28,410 nt of DNA from Pirellulaceae bacterium (GCA_013002105.1 JABDKS010000116.1:1-28410), one strand, 5' to 3'. Shown: positions 14,372-23,539, counted from the first letter of the stretch. Notes: generated by a model from the sequence alone, not told the origin. Made by a program: numbers and translations.

Positions 14372-17300
14372 TTGAAACAGGTCAGCAAGGATGTGACTGT
14401 GGCGACTGATGACTTTTTGCTCGATGAAGTAGAGCGTTCGCAACGTCACCAAACACGGCGTCGACGTGAAGGCCGCTCCCAACGACGACGCATCTTCTTA
14501 TTGATTGGCTTGGCGGTGCTGGGGCTACTGGTCCTGGGCGCGCCGAGTTTCTTGAGTCATTCACCGATGGGCCGATCGATGGTCGCGCACGCCGCGGCCG
14601 ACTACGGGCTGGATGCACAGGTCGATTCGCTCAGCGTCGGCTGGTTCACGCCACTAAGAATTTCGGGCGTCCAACTACGAGGCAAATCCGCCGGCAGCGA
14701 CATCGCGATCGAGCAGATCGAAACCAGCTTGACCGTGCGGGACTTACTGACACGCAAGACATCGTCATTCGGCGAAGTCCTCGTCCGCGGTCTGAACATT
14801 CGTTGCGCTGTCAGCAACGGACGATGTTCGCTCGAAGACGACCTGCAGGCACTCTTGGAACCATCCGAACCATCATCGGATCCCGCGATAGGACTGATCG
14901 AGATTCAAGACCTGGCAATGACGGCTACCGACACCATCACTGGTTCGACCTGGCAGCTATCACAATCCAATGCGACAGTCGACCTGAACGACAACCAGTT
15001 GGCGGCTAAGTTCTCCGGCGTGTTGACCGAACCACGCGGTGGCGGCGGGGCACTCCAGGGCAGCATGCAGTGGATCAGTCCCCCCAATGCCTCCCGATCG
15101 CAACCATCCAATCCACAAACAGGCCCGACTCCCGTTTCCGATTGGAAAATGACGCTCGATACCGATTCGCTCCCACTGTCGGTTGTCTCGCTGCTTCACC
15201 GGCGATTCCCCAACGAAAGCGCCTCGCTGCCACAAGACATCAGTGGTGACGCAACCGGAGCCATCAGTGCGGTGGGACGCAGTGACGGATCAATCGAAGC
15301 CTCCTTGCAAAACTTCCAAATTCGCAACCTGCACGCCACCGAACCGACTGCACCGAACATCGCAGCGAACCAAGCGGCTGCTCATGGTCGCGTTTGGACC
15401 AACAAGCTGGCGACGTTTCACGGCGACGTGACTCTGGTCGGCGACCGTGTGATCGGCCGCGGACTGACCGCTCAAGCCGACTTTGCGTCGGCAACGCTTG
15501 ACGGAGCGTTCTCACGCAGCATTACTTTGGTCGGCGCCAATAACAATCCACTGCGTTGGCTCGAAGCCCTCGATGGAACCGCGCAAGCCGATATCGATTT
15601 GGCGGCCATGGACCAAGCCATGCCAGGGCTACTGCCCCTACGATCCGAAACGCAGCTGATTTCCGGTCGCGCCACCGCCCGCATCAACTCGCTACCGTCG
15701 CGGCAAGGACGACGCAGTCAACTGACGCTCAAAAGTGACGCCGTTCGAGCTCGCGCCCGTGGCCAAGCCGTCGTTTTGGAACCCATCGAAATCAACGCCA
15801 CCGTGCTGGACGAAAACGGAAAGGTACACGCGGAAACATTTAAGTTAACCAGTTCGTTCGCCTCGGCCGTCGGCGACGGTGACATGCAAGATGGACGAGC
15901 CGATTTCCAAATCGATTTTGGACGCCTTTCGGATATGCTGCGACCCATTGTCGATATGTCGCAAACCGCCTTGGCCGGATCAGCCAACGGTAACATCCGC
16001 TGGAACGCGTCGAACCAAAACGTCTGGCGGCTCAAAGGCAACGCCAACGGATCCAATTTGCTAGTGACGCTGCCAAGCGGACAAAGCGTCAAACGCAATT
16101 CGCTCTCGGCCACGGTCGAAGCGGTTGGGCGTTGGGGAGGACAATCACTGGACGAATTGACACAGGCGAAACTCTCGGTCAAAGGGACCGATTTGAACCT
16201 GGACGCCGAATTGACCCGACCGGTTCCGCAGCCCAGCACCACCACGCCGCTACCGATTCGTTTGGACGGCAACGGTCGGGTCGAAACACTCGCGGAAACT
16301 TTGATGCCATGGTTGCCAACCGACCTGCACGACGCCGCGGGATACTTTGATCTGCACTCACGCGGCGAATGCTCGACCATCGCCGCGAGACTACAAAACG
16401 CGACCTTAGAGTTGACCGATCCAAAAATCGGTTACGGCGATCGCTGGTTCAGCCAACCAAAAGTCAAGGTTCACTTTGATGGCGATTACCAATGGCCGTC
16501 AGGTGATTTCGAAAGTCGATCATTAACGGTTGCCGGCGACGCCGTATCGATGGCGCTCAAGGGCCAAGCCAGCGCGGACAACATCGACTTGGAAGTCGCT
16601 TGGAAAGCAAAATTGGAACGAATCCAAGGCAGCGTCCGCAAACGCGCTCAACAATGGCCCGCCAACCGAACACAGACCGTCAGTTTTCGTAGCAACCCAA
16701 CCCGCGGCGGAGATCAAAGCGAAGAATGGCTGGTGCGAGGTGACTGCGAAGGAAACTTTACCGTCAGAAGCAAACAAGACGTCCTGGAAATCCAAAGCAA
16801 GTCCTCCGGATCAAACATTGCGATCGTGCAACCGCCCGATGCCAGCGCCCAGTCGTATACCGTCGGCCCGATGCCTCGCAGTTCGAATCGATTCAACGGC
16901 CAAAATCCGACCTTCGGCTCGATGGCGCCACGGGTCGTGTGGGCCGAGCCAAACTTGCGCATTAACGGGCTCACGCGGTACGACCAGCAAACCGGTAAGA
17001 TCAATGCCGACGCGATGCAGTTTTCCGGCGACTGGTTTGCCACCACATTGACCGGACACGCCATTTGGAATGAAACAGTCGGCGATGTGGTGTTACGAGG
17101 CCCCGCGAAGCTGAAGATGGACGAGATCTCGCGTCGGTTGACGACGCTCAGCGGGACCGCCATCGATGTCGAAGGCATTCAAGAAACACCGCTGGAGATA
17201 CATGCTGCTCGCAACGCCGCGGGAGATGTCGCCTTTACCGTCCAGGGGAACTTGGGCTGGGACCTGGGCGAGATCGCTGGCGTGCAATTCGGTCCCGCCA

Positions 17301-18100
17301 CCGTCCCGGTTCGATTGACTGAAACCACCGTTGAAATCTCGCCGTCCACGGTGCCGGTGGGACAGGGCGAAGTGACCCTGGCGGGCGAGGTTTTTTATCG
17401 ACCCGGTCCCATCTGGCTGCGTACACGACCTGGTACCGTCGCCCGCAATCTGCGATTGACACCCGACATGACCAACCGCTGGCTAAAATACCTTGCACCA
17501 CTCGCGGCAGACGCCGCCCGCATCGATGGCACGATGAGTGTTGAATTGGACGAAGCGATCGTGGTGGTCGACACGCCCGAACACAGTCGTGTCAAAGGTC
17601 GCATCAACATCGACTCGGCACAAATGACCGCCGGTCCACTGGCCGCCCAGATCATCGGCGGTATCGATCAGCTCAAATCGCTCACGCGTCTAACACCGGC
17701 CGAAGCTCGCAACAACACAACGTTATTGACGATGCCACCACAAACCATCGACTTCGCACTCGATCATGGCATCGTGCGTCACCAACGGTTGTTCTTCGAA
17801 ATCGATCGCGCTCAAGTGATGACCAGCGGCGAAGTCTCGCTGGATTCACAAGTGAACTTGGTAGCTCAAGTTGAATTGGACGAACGATGGCTGGGCGGCG
17901 ACTTGAAAGGTCTGGCCGGTCAGGGAGTATCACTGCCGATCACCGGCACACTCAGCCGTCCCAGCTTGGACCCAAGTGGAATCCGCAACGTCGTCACTAC
18001 GCTGGGTACACAAGCGGCCACCAATGCGATTCAAGAAACGGCCGAAAACTACCTGCAAAAACAACTCAACCGAAGTATCGAAAAAATTCTGGGCCGGTAG
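14372..18100 (+). CDS. Large AsmA/TamB-like envelope protein
   Basis: 1242 residues from a TTG at 14372 (GGGAG about 10 bases upstream); a GTG at 14399 with AAGGA 7 bases upstream is a good alternative. An Arg-rich cytoplasmic tail (about 28-40) precedes one membrane helix (about 41-58), so almost all of the protein is outside the membrane. The first outer segment (DYGLDAQVDSLSVGWFTPL, then RISGVQLRGK) is the AsmA-type start. The body is a long series of amphipathic beta segments alternating with Ser/Thr/Asn turns, and the end has the TamB/AsmA-like features GEVSLDSQVNLVAQVELDE, LPITGTLSRPSLDPSG and an amphipathic terminal helix. Relatives form hydrophobic grooves that carry phospholipids between membranes. 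A lipid-transfer role is inferred; the order of subdomains was not resolved. Confidence 0.85.
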   Translation: MKQVSKDVTVATDDFLLDEVERSQRHQTRRRREGRSQRRRIFLLIGLAVLGLLVLGAPSFLSHSPMGRSMVAHAAADYGLDAQVDSLSVGWFTPLRISGVQLRGKSAGSDIAIEQIETSLTVRDLLTRKTSSFGEVLVRGLNIRCAVSNGRCSLEDDLQALLEPSEPSSDPAIGLIEIQDLAMTATDTITGSTWQLSQSNATVDLNDNQLAAKFSGVLTEPRGGGGALQGSMQWISPPNASRSQPSNPQTGPTPVSDWKMTLDTDSLPLSVVSLLHRRFPNESASLPQDISGDATGAISAVGRSDGSIEASLQNFQIRNLHATEPTAPNIAANQAAAHGRVWTNKLATFHGDVTLVGDRVIGRGLTAQADFASATLDGAFSRSITLVGANNNPLRWLEALDGTAQADIDLAAMDQAMPGLLPLRSETQLISGRATARINSLPSRQGRRSQLTLKSDAVRARARGQAVVLEPIEINATVLDENGKVHAETFKLTSSFASAVGDGDMQDGRADFQIDFGRLSDMLRPIVDMSQTALAGSANGNIRWNASNQNVWRLKGNANGSNLLVTLPSGQSVKRNSLSATVEAVGRWGGQSLDELTQAKLSVKGTDLNLDAELTRPVPQPSTTTPLPIRLDGNGRVETLAETLMPWLPTDLHDAAGYFDLHSRGECSTIAARLQNATLELTDPKIGYGDRWFSQPKVKVHFDGDYQWPSGDFESRSLTVAGDAVSMALKGQASADNIDLEVAWKAKLERIQGSVRKRAQQWPANRTQTVSFRSNPTRGGDQSEEWLVRGDCEGNFTVRSKQDVLEIQSKSSGSNIAIVQPPDASAQSYTVGPMPRSSNRFNGQNPTFGSMAPRVVWAEPNLRINGLTRYDQQTGKINADAMQFSGDWFATTLTGHAIWNETVGDVVLRGPAKLKMDEISRRLTTLSGTAIDVEGIQETPLEIHAARNAAGDVAFTVQGNLGWDLGEIAGVQFGPATVPVRLTETTVEISPSTVPVGQGEVTLAGEVFYRPGPIWLRTRPGTVARNLRLTPDMTNRWLKYLAPLAADAARIDGTMSVELDEAIVVVDTPEHSRVKGRINIDSAQMTAGPLAAQIIGGIDQLKSLTRLTPAEARNNTTLLTMPPQTIDFALDHGIVRHQRLFFEIDRAQVMTSGEVSLDSQVNLVAQVELDERWLGGDLKGLAGQGVSLPITGTLSRPSLDPSGIRNVVTTLGTQAATNAIQETAENYLQKQLNRSIEKILGR

Positions 18101-18166
18101 TTCTTTTGTCGTCGGTGTTCGCAGTTTCGTAACGCGCCGCGTCTGGGTGGCGCAACGTGGACCCGG

Positions 18167-19852
18167 TCAATCCTGCCAGTGGGGATTGGGCACCGGCAGC
18201 CGGGCTCCCATTTGATCGAGCCGGTCCAAGAGAGTTGCACGCATCCGAACGGCAACGTCCCGATCCGATTCGCTGCGATCATTCTGTTCGGCCAGGTCGG
18301 AATCGAGGTGATACAATTCGTCGCGACCGCTTTCATAAAAGTGGATCAATTTCCAAGCCCCCGCGCGTAACACACTGTGCGGACGCGTTTGGCTGGTCAC
18401 GCCGTCGTGCACGCCGATTTTTGCCGGTGCCTTGGCAAACTGAGATTCGGGGTGGTAATACGGGAAATGCCAGACCAGTTCGCGATCCGATTCTTTCGTC
18501 GCGCTGTCCGCCAAGTCCCGTGCGTCTGCATCCGCATTCTCGCGCCATGTGGCCGCAATCGATCGACCATCGATTTCACTCGCACCGACCACATCCGCTC
18601 CTGTTCCCAACGCAACCAAGGTTGGAAACAGATCGGTACCCGTCACGATCGCGTCGGACGTCGCGCCTCGGCGGATTCGCCCCGGCCATCTTGCGATCAT
18701 GGGTACGCGAATGCCGCCTTCGTAAAGATTCCATTTTGATCCTCGCAGTGGCGCGTTCCCGGCGTACTCGGGATGCCCTCCGTTGTCGGACGTAAAAATG
18801 ACGATAGTCGATTCACGCAACCCAGCGGTGTCGATCGCATGGAGCAACTGCCCGACTTGATGATCCAACGTTGTCACCATCGCCGCATAGTGACTCCATT
18901 TATCCGCTGCCGATTTTCCCTTTGCCAGCGGTGTCGCCCCATTCTCCATCGCCTCAGCAAACCGACGCTCGTAATCCTGCTTCAGCCACCCAATTCTTGT
19001 ATGCACTGGAGTGTGAACAAAGAAATGCGACACCATCAGAAAGAACGGCTTGGAATGCTCGGCGTGCAAAAAACCGCTAGCCCGCTGTGTCAGCGAATCC
19101 GCCGGATACTCGCCCGAGTCCAGCTTCAAAAAATCGCGTTCGCTTCGGTCGCTCCAGTACGAATAGGGGTGCATCCCAAAATCTTCTTCGGCGATCTGGA
19201 ATCCCTGGTTCTTTGGCCCATGCGTGGGACTCCATCCCAGGTAACGCTGGTAATGTTGATTGAGATGCCACTTGCCAAAAAAAGCGGTCTTGTAGTTAGC
19301 CGTCGCTAGAGCCTCTGCGATCGTCGTCTCGGCCAGGGGTAAATTCAACGTGTACGGCGGCGCCCGAAGCGGTGCGGCGACGTCTTGAAAACTGCTTTCG
19401 GATTTTGTGACAAACTCGAATCCCAGTCTCGCTGGAGTCTTGCCGGTCAGAATACTCGCCCGTGACGCCGAACAAATCGGTGCTGCCGCATACGCTTGAG
19501 TAAAACGAAGTCCCTGCTGCGCCAATCGATCTAGATGGGGCGTGTCGATCAAAGCATTGCCGTAGCAACCCAAGTCGCTCCATCCCAAATCGTCTGCCAA
19601 AATTAAGACGATATTCGGCGGTTTCACTTCCGCGGAACGTGAGATACCAGCATGACAGAACGCCACCACTGCGAACGACAACGTGCCAAGCATTGCCACC
19701 GCAACGCCGTCTCGATGGCACCGTCCCAAGAATGTTCGTAACAAAGCCGTTCTCCCCAAACCTAGTATCCCCTCTCGCAATGCGGCCCATTCTACATTGC
19801 CGCGACCACTGGGCCGTCGCAGTGCCCGCAGTAACGATTCGTTTGCGTGCAT
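18167..19852 (-). CDS. Sulfatase (CxAxR, formylglycine-type)
   Basis: The sulfatase domain is clear: PNIVLILADDLGWSDLGCYG with the metal-binding Asp pair, the maturation site CSASRASILTG (the Cys that becomes formylglycine), FFGKWHL, TSDNGG with the metal-binding Asp/Asn, and GSKWNLYEGGIRVPMI. It hydrolyses sulfate esters, in planctomycetes usually on algal polysaccharides, outside the cytoplasm. A hydrophobic export segment (VAVAMLGTLSFAVVAFCHAG) directly precedes the domain. The start is uncertain: the ATG at 19852 is used here, while ATGs at 19927 and 19693 and a GTG at 19975 are also in frame, and 19975 would overlap the divergent TPR gene. No SD decides it. Convergent with the AsmA-like gene (66-base gap). 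Specificity is not readable. Confidence 0.9.
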   Translation of the reverse strand: MHANESLLRALRRPSGRGNVEWAALREGILGLGRTALLRTFLGRCHRDGVAVAMLGTLSFAVVAFCHAGISRSAEVKPPNIVLILADDLGWSDLGCYGNALIDTPHLDRLAQQGLRFTQAYAAAPICSASRASILTGKTPARLGFEFVTKSESSFQDVAAPLRAPPYTLNLPLAETTIAEALATANYKTAFFGKWHLNQHYQRYLGWSPTHGPKNQGFQIAEEDFGMHPYSYWSDRSERDFLKLDSGEYPADSLTQRASGFLHAEHSKPFFLMVSHFFVHTPVHTRIGWLKQDYERRFAEAMENGATPLAKGKSAADKWSHYAAMVTTLDHQVGQLLHAIDTAGLRESTIVIFTSDNGGHPEYAGNAPLRGSKWNLYEGGIRVPMIARWPGRIRRGATSDAIVTGTDLFPTLVALGTGADVVGASEIDGRSIAATWRENADADARDLADSATKESDRELVWHFPYYHPESQFAKAPAKIGVHDGVTSQTRPHSVLRAGAWKLIHFYESGRDELYHLDSDLAEQNDRSESDRDVAVRMRATLLDRLDQMGARLPVPNPHWQD

Positions 19853-19958
19853 TCGATGGATTAGACTCACGGCGCGTCGTGGATCGCGGCTCGTGCAAAA
19901 ACTGAGGCGACGGCTCGACCAAGTCATTTCGTACACATTGCACAGGGAACTATCCAAG

Positions 19959-20459
19959 ATGGAACCGTTTGACACGATCGAACGAATCCGGGCATTGGAC
20001 GTATTTACTGATAGTGACGTCCAGCAAGTTCGAAAATTGACCGACGAGCACCCGGACGTCGCCGAACTTTGGGACTTTCTCGGTGACGTGATTCAACTCT
20101 CGCACGCCGGTGACATGCCGACAGCGGAGTCGATGATCTGTTATCAACGCGCGATCCAGTGCGATCCAAGCTACTACGTAGCGCATGAATCGTTGGCGTT
20201 TTACCACGATCTGTTTGACGAATTCGATGTCGCGCTGCGTCACTTTCGACTGGCGCTCGAGCATGGTGCTGGCGATACCGCTCGCATTGGCGCCGCTCGA
20301 ATTTTGGAGCAATTGGGGCGGTCAGATGAAGCTCAACAAGAATTGAACGGTTGTGTGGACCAGCAGTCAGCACCGATAATCGAACTGCGTCGCGAAATCG
20401 CTGATGGACTCTGGGCACCCGATATCGTTGATGATAATGATGATGACGACGCCACCTGA
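19959..20459 (+). CDS. TPR-like helical repeat protein
   Basis: 166 residues from an ATG at 19959, with AGGGAA about 9 bases upstream; the longer frame to 19683 is antisense to the sulfatase and not credible. The protein is all helical with two or three TPR-like units: a helix with LWDFLGDVIQLSHAGDMPTA, then ICYQRAIQCDPSYYVAHESLA and FYHDLFDEFDVALRHFRLAL, then ARILEQLGRSDEAQQEL. It ends in a run of acidic residues (DDNDDDD). No signal peptide, so cytoplasmic. TPR units mediate protein binding; the partner is unknown. It is divergently arranged from the sulfatase gene, and a joint function is only a possibility. Confidence 0.88.
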   Translation: MEPFDTIERIRALDVFTDSDVQQVRKLTDEHPDVAELWDFLGDVIQLSHAGDMPTAESMICYQRAIQCDPSYYVAHESLAFYHDLFDEFDVALRHFRLALEHGAGDTARIGAARILEQLGRSDEAQQELNGCVDQQSAPIIELRREIADGLWAPDIVDDNDDDDAT

Positions 20460-20497
20460 GGACACCTACCAAGAGCGTCTGACAGGCCACGACTGTT

Positions 20498-20525
20498 TGA
20501 CAATCTGCCAGACCTGGCGGTGTCA
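20498..20525. promoter_or_regulatory. Imperfect inverted repeat upstream of the secreted repeat protein gene
   Basis: TGACA (20498-20502) and CTGCCA (20505-20510) pair with TGGCGG (20515-20520, one G-T pair) and TGTCA (20521-20525), leaving a 2-base bulge and the loop GACC. The left arm overlaps a TTGACA at 20497-20502. It lies 38 bases after the TPR gene and 73 bases before the ATG at 20599. It could be an operator or an RNA hairpin; no T tract follows. Confidence 0.4.
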
Positions 20526-20598
20526 TACTATTTGTCAGTCAACGTCATCAACCCACTGCACGTGACAACTCTTCTTTTTGATTTAAAGGGCCCATGCC

Positions 20599-21210
20599 AT
20601 GACTTGTCTATCTGCTCTGCGGACTTCGCTGTTCGCGATCCTCGTGACCTTCAGTGTCAGCAATGTCGCCGCACAACCGCCGGCACTCCCCGGATACATC
20701 GAAAGCGATGGTATCTTGGTGGCACCGATTCCCGACACATCGGCCTATTTCGCGTACAGCAAACACGGTGGCAAATGGCGCAAGCATCGTTTCCCTGGTG
20801 GAATGAATGTCGTTCCGATCATCGGTAACCAGTGTGCGGTATTCGCATTGAGTGGACACGTTGTCACGGAACTGGTTGCCGTCGACCGAACCGGTAACTA
20901 TCGCACCATCAAGCTGTCGAAACCGACAGCCAAGGCATGCACGCCAGTCATCGGCGGAAAAGTGGCCGTCGTTCACGTCGACGGCACAGTCTACGCCTTC
21001 AGCGGCATTACCGGGGCATGGGACGCTGTGGACGCGGGTGGACATGTCGCCAATGTGGATACCGAGCATGCCGTTTTGCGTACCCCCGATTCGATCTCCG
21101 TATTCAGCGCCATCACAGGGAATTGGGCCACGGCCGATCTGAAGGACGCGGCCGCGAAAGTCGCCGAATGGAAACATACCGACGAAAAAGATACCGATCG
21201 CCAACCGTGA
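20599..21210 (+). CDS. Secreted protein with beta-repeat units, function unknown
   Basis: 203 residues from an ATG at 20599, AAAGGG 8 bases upstream. An N-terminal signal peptide (LFAILVTFSVSNVAA, cleavage near AAQ) precedes a beta-rich protein with tandem units that share the pattern F-S-x-I-T-G-x-W (AFSGITGAW and VFSAITGNW) and repeats of Val/Gly-rich strands (GGKVAVVHVDGTVYAF). The pattern is reminiscent of a fragment of a beta-propeller or similar blade repeats, but there are too few units for a full propeller. The end is charged (EWKHTDEKDTDRQ). Location is periplasmic. I do not recognise the family. Confidence 0.78.
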   Translation: MTCLSALRTSLFAILVTFSVSNVAAQPPALPGYIESDGILVAPIPDTSAYFAYSKHGGKWRKHRFPGGMNVVPIIGNQCAVFALSGHVVTELVAVDRTGNYRTIKLSKPTAKACTPVIGGKVAVVHVDGTVYAFSGITGAWDAVDAGGHVANVDTEHAVLRTPDSISVFSAITGNWATADLKDAAAKVAEWKHTDEKDTDRQP

Positions 21211-21303
21211 TCGCGTCGTTGCTACAGTGGGTTTCAACGCCGACAGACCTGACCCTGCCCTGATGGGTTGTATTCTGACGTACGATTCCTAGGCCATCTG
21301 CCC

Positions 21304-21705
21304 TTAGGCCCTCTGCGTTTCGGCCGTTGGATGGGAATCTCCCTTCACGTTCTCCACTTGCGTCGGTGCCTTGGCCGGATTTTGGGCGGACGCGAGTAGC
21401 CACGATGCGATTTTCGTCATCCATGAACGCTTGTCCGCGACGGCCGATTGATAACACGTCATCGCCTCGCATCCGAATCGCAACGTATCGGAGATTAATG
21501 AATCGGCAAGCTCGGTGCGATCCGACGGCGGCAACACTTCGGCATGCTCGGCGATCAAATACTCGATCACCGCGCCGAGTTCGCGTTGGAGCACGTCATC
21601 GCCGTCCATCGCGGCACATCGAGGCCAGTCGACCTTGCTGTAAAACTGATGTCGCACGATCTGCTTTAACAAATCGTTTGGCAAGGGCGTCGCGGTCGTT
21701 TCCAT
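21304..21705 (-). CDS. Hypothetical protein, 133 aa
   Basis: ATG at 21705. The protein is predicted alpha-helical and acidic in the first 90 residues (LGAVIEYLIAEHAEVLPPSD, then LADSLISDTLRFGCEAMTCYQ), with a hydrophilic Lys/Glu/Thr tail. No signal peptide or membrane helix; no motif recognised. It is the only minus-strand gene between the sulfatase and glgC, and it is convergent with the secreted repeat protein gene. The reading frame looks real because the amino-acid pattern is regular, but there is no family support. Confidence 0.6.
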   Translation of the reverse strand: METTATPLPNDLLKQIVRHQFYSKVDWPRCAAMDGDDVLQRELGAVIEYLIAEHAEVLPPSDRTELADSLISDTLRFGCEAMTCYQSAVADKRSWMTKIASWLLASAQNPAKAPTQVENVKGDSHPTAETQRA

Positions 21706-21871
21706 GGTGTCGCTTTCAAAAAGGTAGTTGTTCTGCTGAAAATTACGTCACGCTGCATCGGTTGTCTGCGGACACGCGGTTGCGCCGACAGGATTCGCGC
21801 TCTCGAGTTGAGCTACAATCGGCATGATCCACACAAAGCCACTTTCGATCGCAAATCCGCGGGGTCCCAGC

Positions 21872-22378
21872 ATGAACAACGAAATGGAAACACTGGTCCG
21901 TCAATACGATGGCGGCGTGATCAGTCGACGCCAACTGCTGGCGGGACTGGCATCGATCGCTGCAACATCGACTACCGGTTCATCGACCACTGCTGGGGCG
22001 GCCGAACCGGCCGGGTCAGCATCCACGGGGCCAGCATTCAAGGGGCAATCACTCAATCATGTGACGCTAAGCGTTTCGGACGTCGAAGCATCGCGAAAGT
22101 TTTATTCATCGATCTTGGGTGTCTCGGTCATCTCGCAGCAAAAGAACGGAATCAATCTCGGTCTGGGCTCCAGTTTCCTGGGCTTGTACGCGATCAAAGA
22201 ACCGCCGCGTGTGAATCACTTTTGTGTCGGACTCGATCAGTTCCACGTTCAAGTCGCTGCGGAGCGATTAAAACAATACGGCATTGAGCCGCGGGTGCGA
22301 AAAGACAAACCCGAAGTCTATTTTGAGGATCCCGATGGCATCACCGTGCAATTGGAGAGCAAGAACTATCGCGGCTAG
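21872..22378 (+). CDS. Tat-exported VOC (glyoxalase-fold) protein
   Basis: The frame is open from an ATG at 21824, but the ATG at 21872 gives 168 residues and puts the twin-arginine motif (ISRRQLLAG) near residue 18, more usual for a Tat signal. A Ser/Thr/Ala-rich export linker follows. The single VOC domain starts LNHVTLSVSDVEASRKFY, with a putative metal His, then HFCVGLDQFHVQV and a final VYFEDPDGITVQLES, whose Glu is the last metal position. These residues fit the glyoxalase/dioxygenase-type fold, which often binds a divalent metal. One domain implies a dimer. The substrate is unknown, and export of a VOC protein is uncommon. A terminator follows at 22418-22439. Confidence 0.88.
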   Translation: MNNEMETLVRQYDGGVISRRQLLAGLASIAATSTTGSSTTAGAAEPAGSASTGPAFKGQSLNHVTLSVSDVEASRKFYSSILGVSVISQQKNGINLGLGSSFLGLYAIKEPPRVNHFCVGLDQFHVQVAAERLKQYGIEPRVRKDKPEVYFEDPDGITVQLESKNYRG

Positions 22379-22417
22379 CAGCGTGAGACGATTCGAACAC
22401 CTTGGTCGGCTGCCAAC

Positions 22418-22439
22418 AAACCGCAATCGGTTTTTTTTT
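22418..22439 (+). terminator. Intrinsic terminator after the VOC gene
   Basis: AAACCG (22418-22423) pairs with CGGTTT (22428-22433) around the loop CAAT, and nine consecutive T (22431-22439) follow or overlap the stem. It lies 40 bases past the stop of the VOC gene and directly before the DUF5071 gene, so these two genes are separate units. Confidence 0.75.
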
Positions 22440-22459
22440 CGGTCGAACAACCCAATAAA

Positions 22460-22870
22460 GTGATCGCCGTGACCATCGATGACGACCTGATCATCCGCAG
22501 CAAATTCGATTGCGAAAAAGTGGACCGACTGATTCAGCGGGGCTACCCCGCCGTGGCCGCACACATTCCGAACATGTTCCAGTGGCTCCAGGACATGAAT
22601 TGGCCGGTCGCTAAAAAGCTCGCTCCGTTCTTACTCTCGATCGGGGAACCCATTTGCCCAGAAATCCGACGTGTATTCGACGGCGACGATCCGATTTGGA
22701 AATATTGGGTCATCGTCGTGTTACTGACTCAACTCCCGCCCGAGTTGGTTCAGCCTTTTCGCCCAGACTTGGAGCGACTCGCAACCAGCCCAACCCCGGC
22801 AGAACAGGCAGAACTACTTGATGAAGCCGCGGCTGACCTACTGGACCAGCTCGATTCTGCCCCCAATTGA
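22460..22870 (+). CDS. DUF5071 domain protein
   Basis: 136 residues from a GTG at 22460. The body fits the DUF5071 pattern: a repetitive helical core with IRSKFDCEKVDRLIQRGYP, the diagnostic FQWLQDMNWPVAKKLAPFLL, and DDPIWKYWVIVVLLTQLP. This is a HEAT-like helical protein of unknown function that occurs widely in bacteria. No signal peptide, so cytoplasmic. The C-terminus is acidic and Ala-rich (QAELLDEAAADLLDQ). The gene lies 20 bases after the T tract of the VOC terminator. Confidence 0.8.
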   Translation: MIAVTIDDDLIIRSKFDCEKVDRLIQRGYPAVAAHIPNMFQWLQDMNWPVAKKLAPFLLSIGEPICPEIRRVFDGDDPIWKYWVIVVLLTQLPPELVQPFRPDLERLATSPTPAEQAELLDEAAADLLDQLDSAPN

Positions 22871-23078
22871 AACTGCGCGAGGTAATCAGTAAACGAGAAA
22901 CAAGAACGGCCAAGTCGACCTGCGTGAAATATCTGACATCAGTGGGTGACAACGACTCGCACGTTGGTCGTTGCGGTATCTTAGAGTGGATAACAGGTGC
23001 TTGCGATGTCGATCGCCTTGACCAGAAAATTGCAGCTGAATTCTGACCACGTCAACGTCCACGAGGTAGGTAAACACA

Positions 23079-23522
23079 ATGAATGGTGACCACGATCCCG
23101 TCACGGCCGAACATACGTTTGATGTGCCGATCGCCACGCTTTGGCAGGCGATCACTCAGGCGGAGCAAATGCGTCAATGGTTCTTCGCCGAGATGAAAGA
23201 GTTCGAGCCAAAGGAAGGTTTCGAAACCGAATTCGTTGTCGTCTGCGAAGGCCGAGATTTTCCTCACGTATGGAAGATCACCGAAGTCGTTCCCGATTCG
23301 AAGATCGTTTACCAATGGTCGTATCGCGGCTATCCCGGCGATTCAACAGTGACGTGGGATTTGACCGAGCTGCCCAAAGGCACCCATCTGAAAGTCACTC
23401 ACAAGGGCCAGGAGACCTTTGCACAAGACGACCCGATTTTCAGCCGCGAAAGTGGCCAAGCTGGCTGGGACTACTTCATCAACGAGAGCTTGCCGGCATA
23501 CCTGGATGAACAGAAAGGCTAG
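23079..23522 (+). CDS. SRPBCC/AHSA1-type protein
   Basis: 147 residues from an ATG at 23079 with GGTAGG about 8 bases upstream. The fold is a START/SRPBCC helix-grip domain of the AHSA1-like group: EHTFDVPIATLWQAITQAEQ, then MRQWFFAEMKEFEPKEGFE, IVYQWSYRGYPGDSTVTWDL and a C-terminal helix with GWDYFINESLPAYLD. Relatives bind hydrophobic ligands in a central cavity. The link to Hsp90 activation applies only to the eukaryotic protein. Single gene, cytoplasmic; ligand unknown. Confidence 0.92.
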   Translation: MNGDHDPVTAEHTFDVPIATLWQAITQAEQMRQWFFAEMKEFEPKEGFETEFVVVCEGRDFPHVWKITEVVPDSKIVYQWSYRGYPGDSTVTWDLTELPKGTHLKVTHKGQETFAQDDPIFSRESGQAGWDYFINESLPAYLDEQKG

Positions 23523-23539
23523 GGGCCTGTCCCAAACGC

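Noticed and set aside
14163..14375. Upstream open frame overlapping the start of the AsmA-like gene
   Set aside because: No domain character, and it lies in the divergent promoter region; its stop next to the TTG is probably chance.
18397..19943. Several antisense open frames inside the sulfatase gene
   Set aside because: All are shadows of the sulfatase coding sequence.
19853..19975. Longer sulfatase N-terminus starting at GTG 19975
   Set aside because: It would overlap the TPR gene start and adds only low-complexity residues before the export segment.
20608..21237. 209-codon minus-strand open frame
   Set aside because: Antisense to the secreted repeat protein, which has a signal peptide and SD; the antisense product has no such features.
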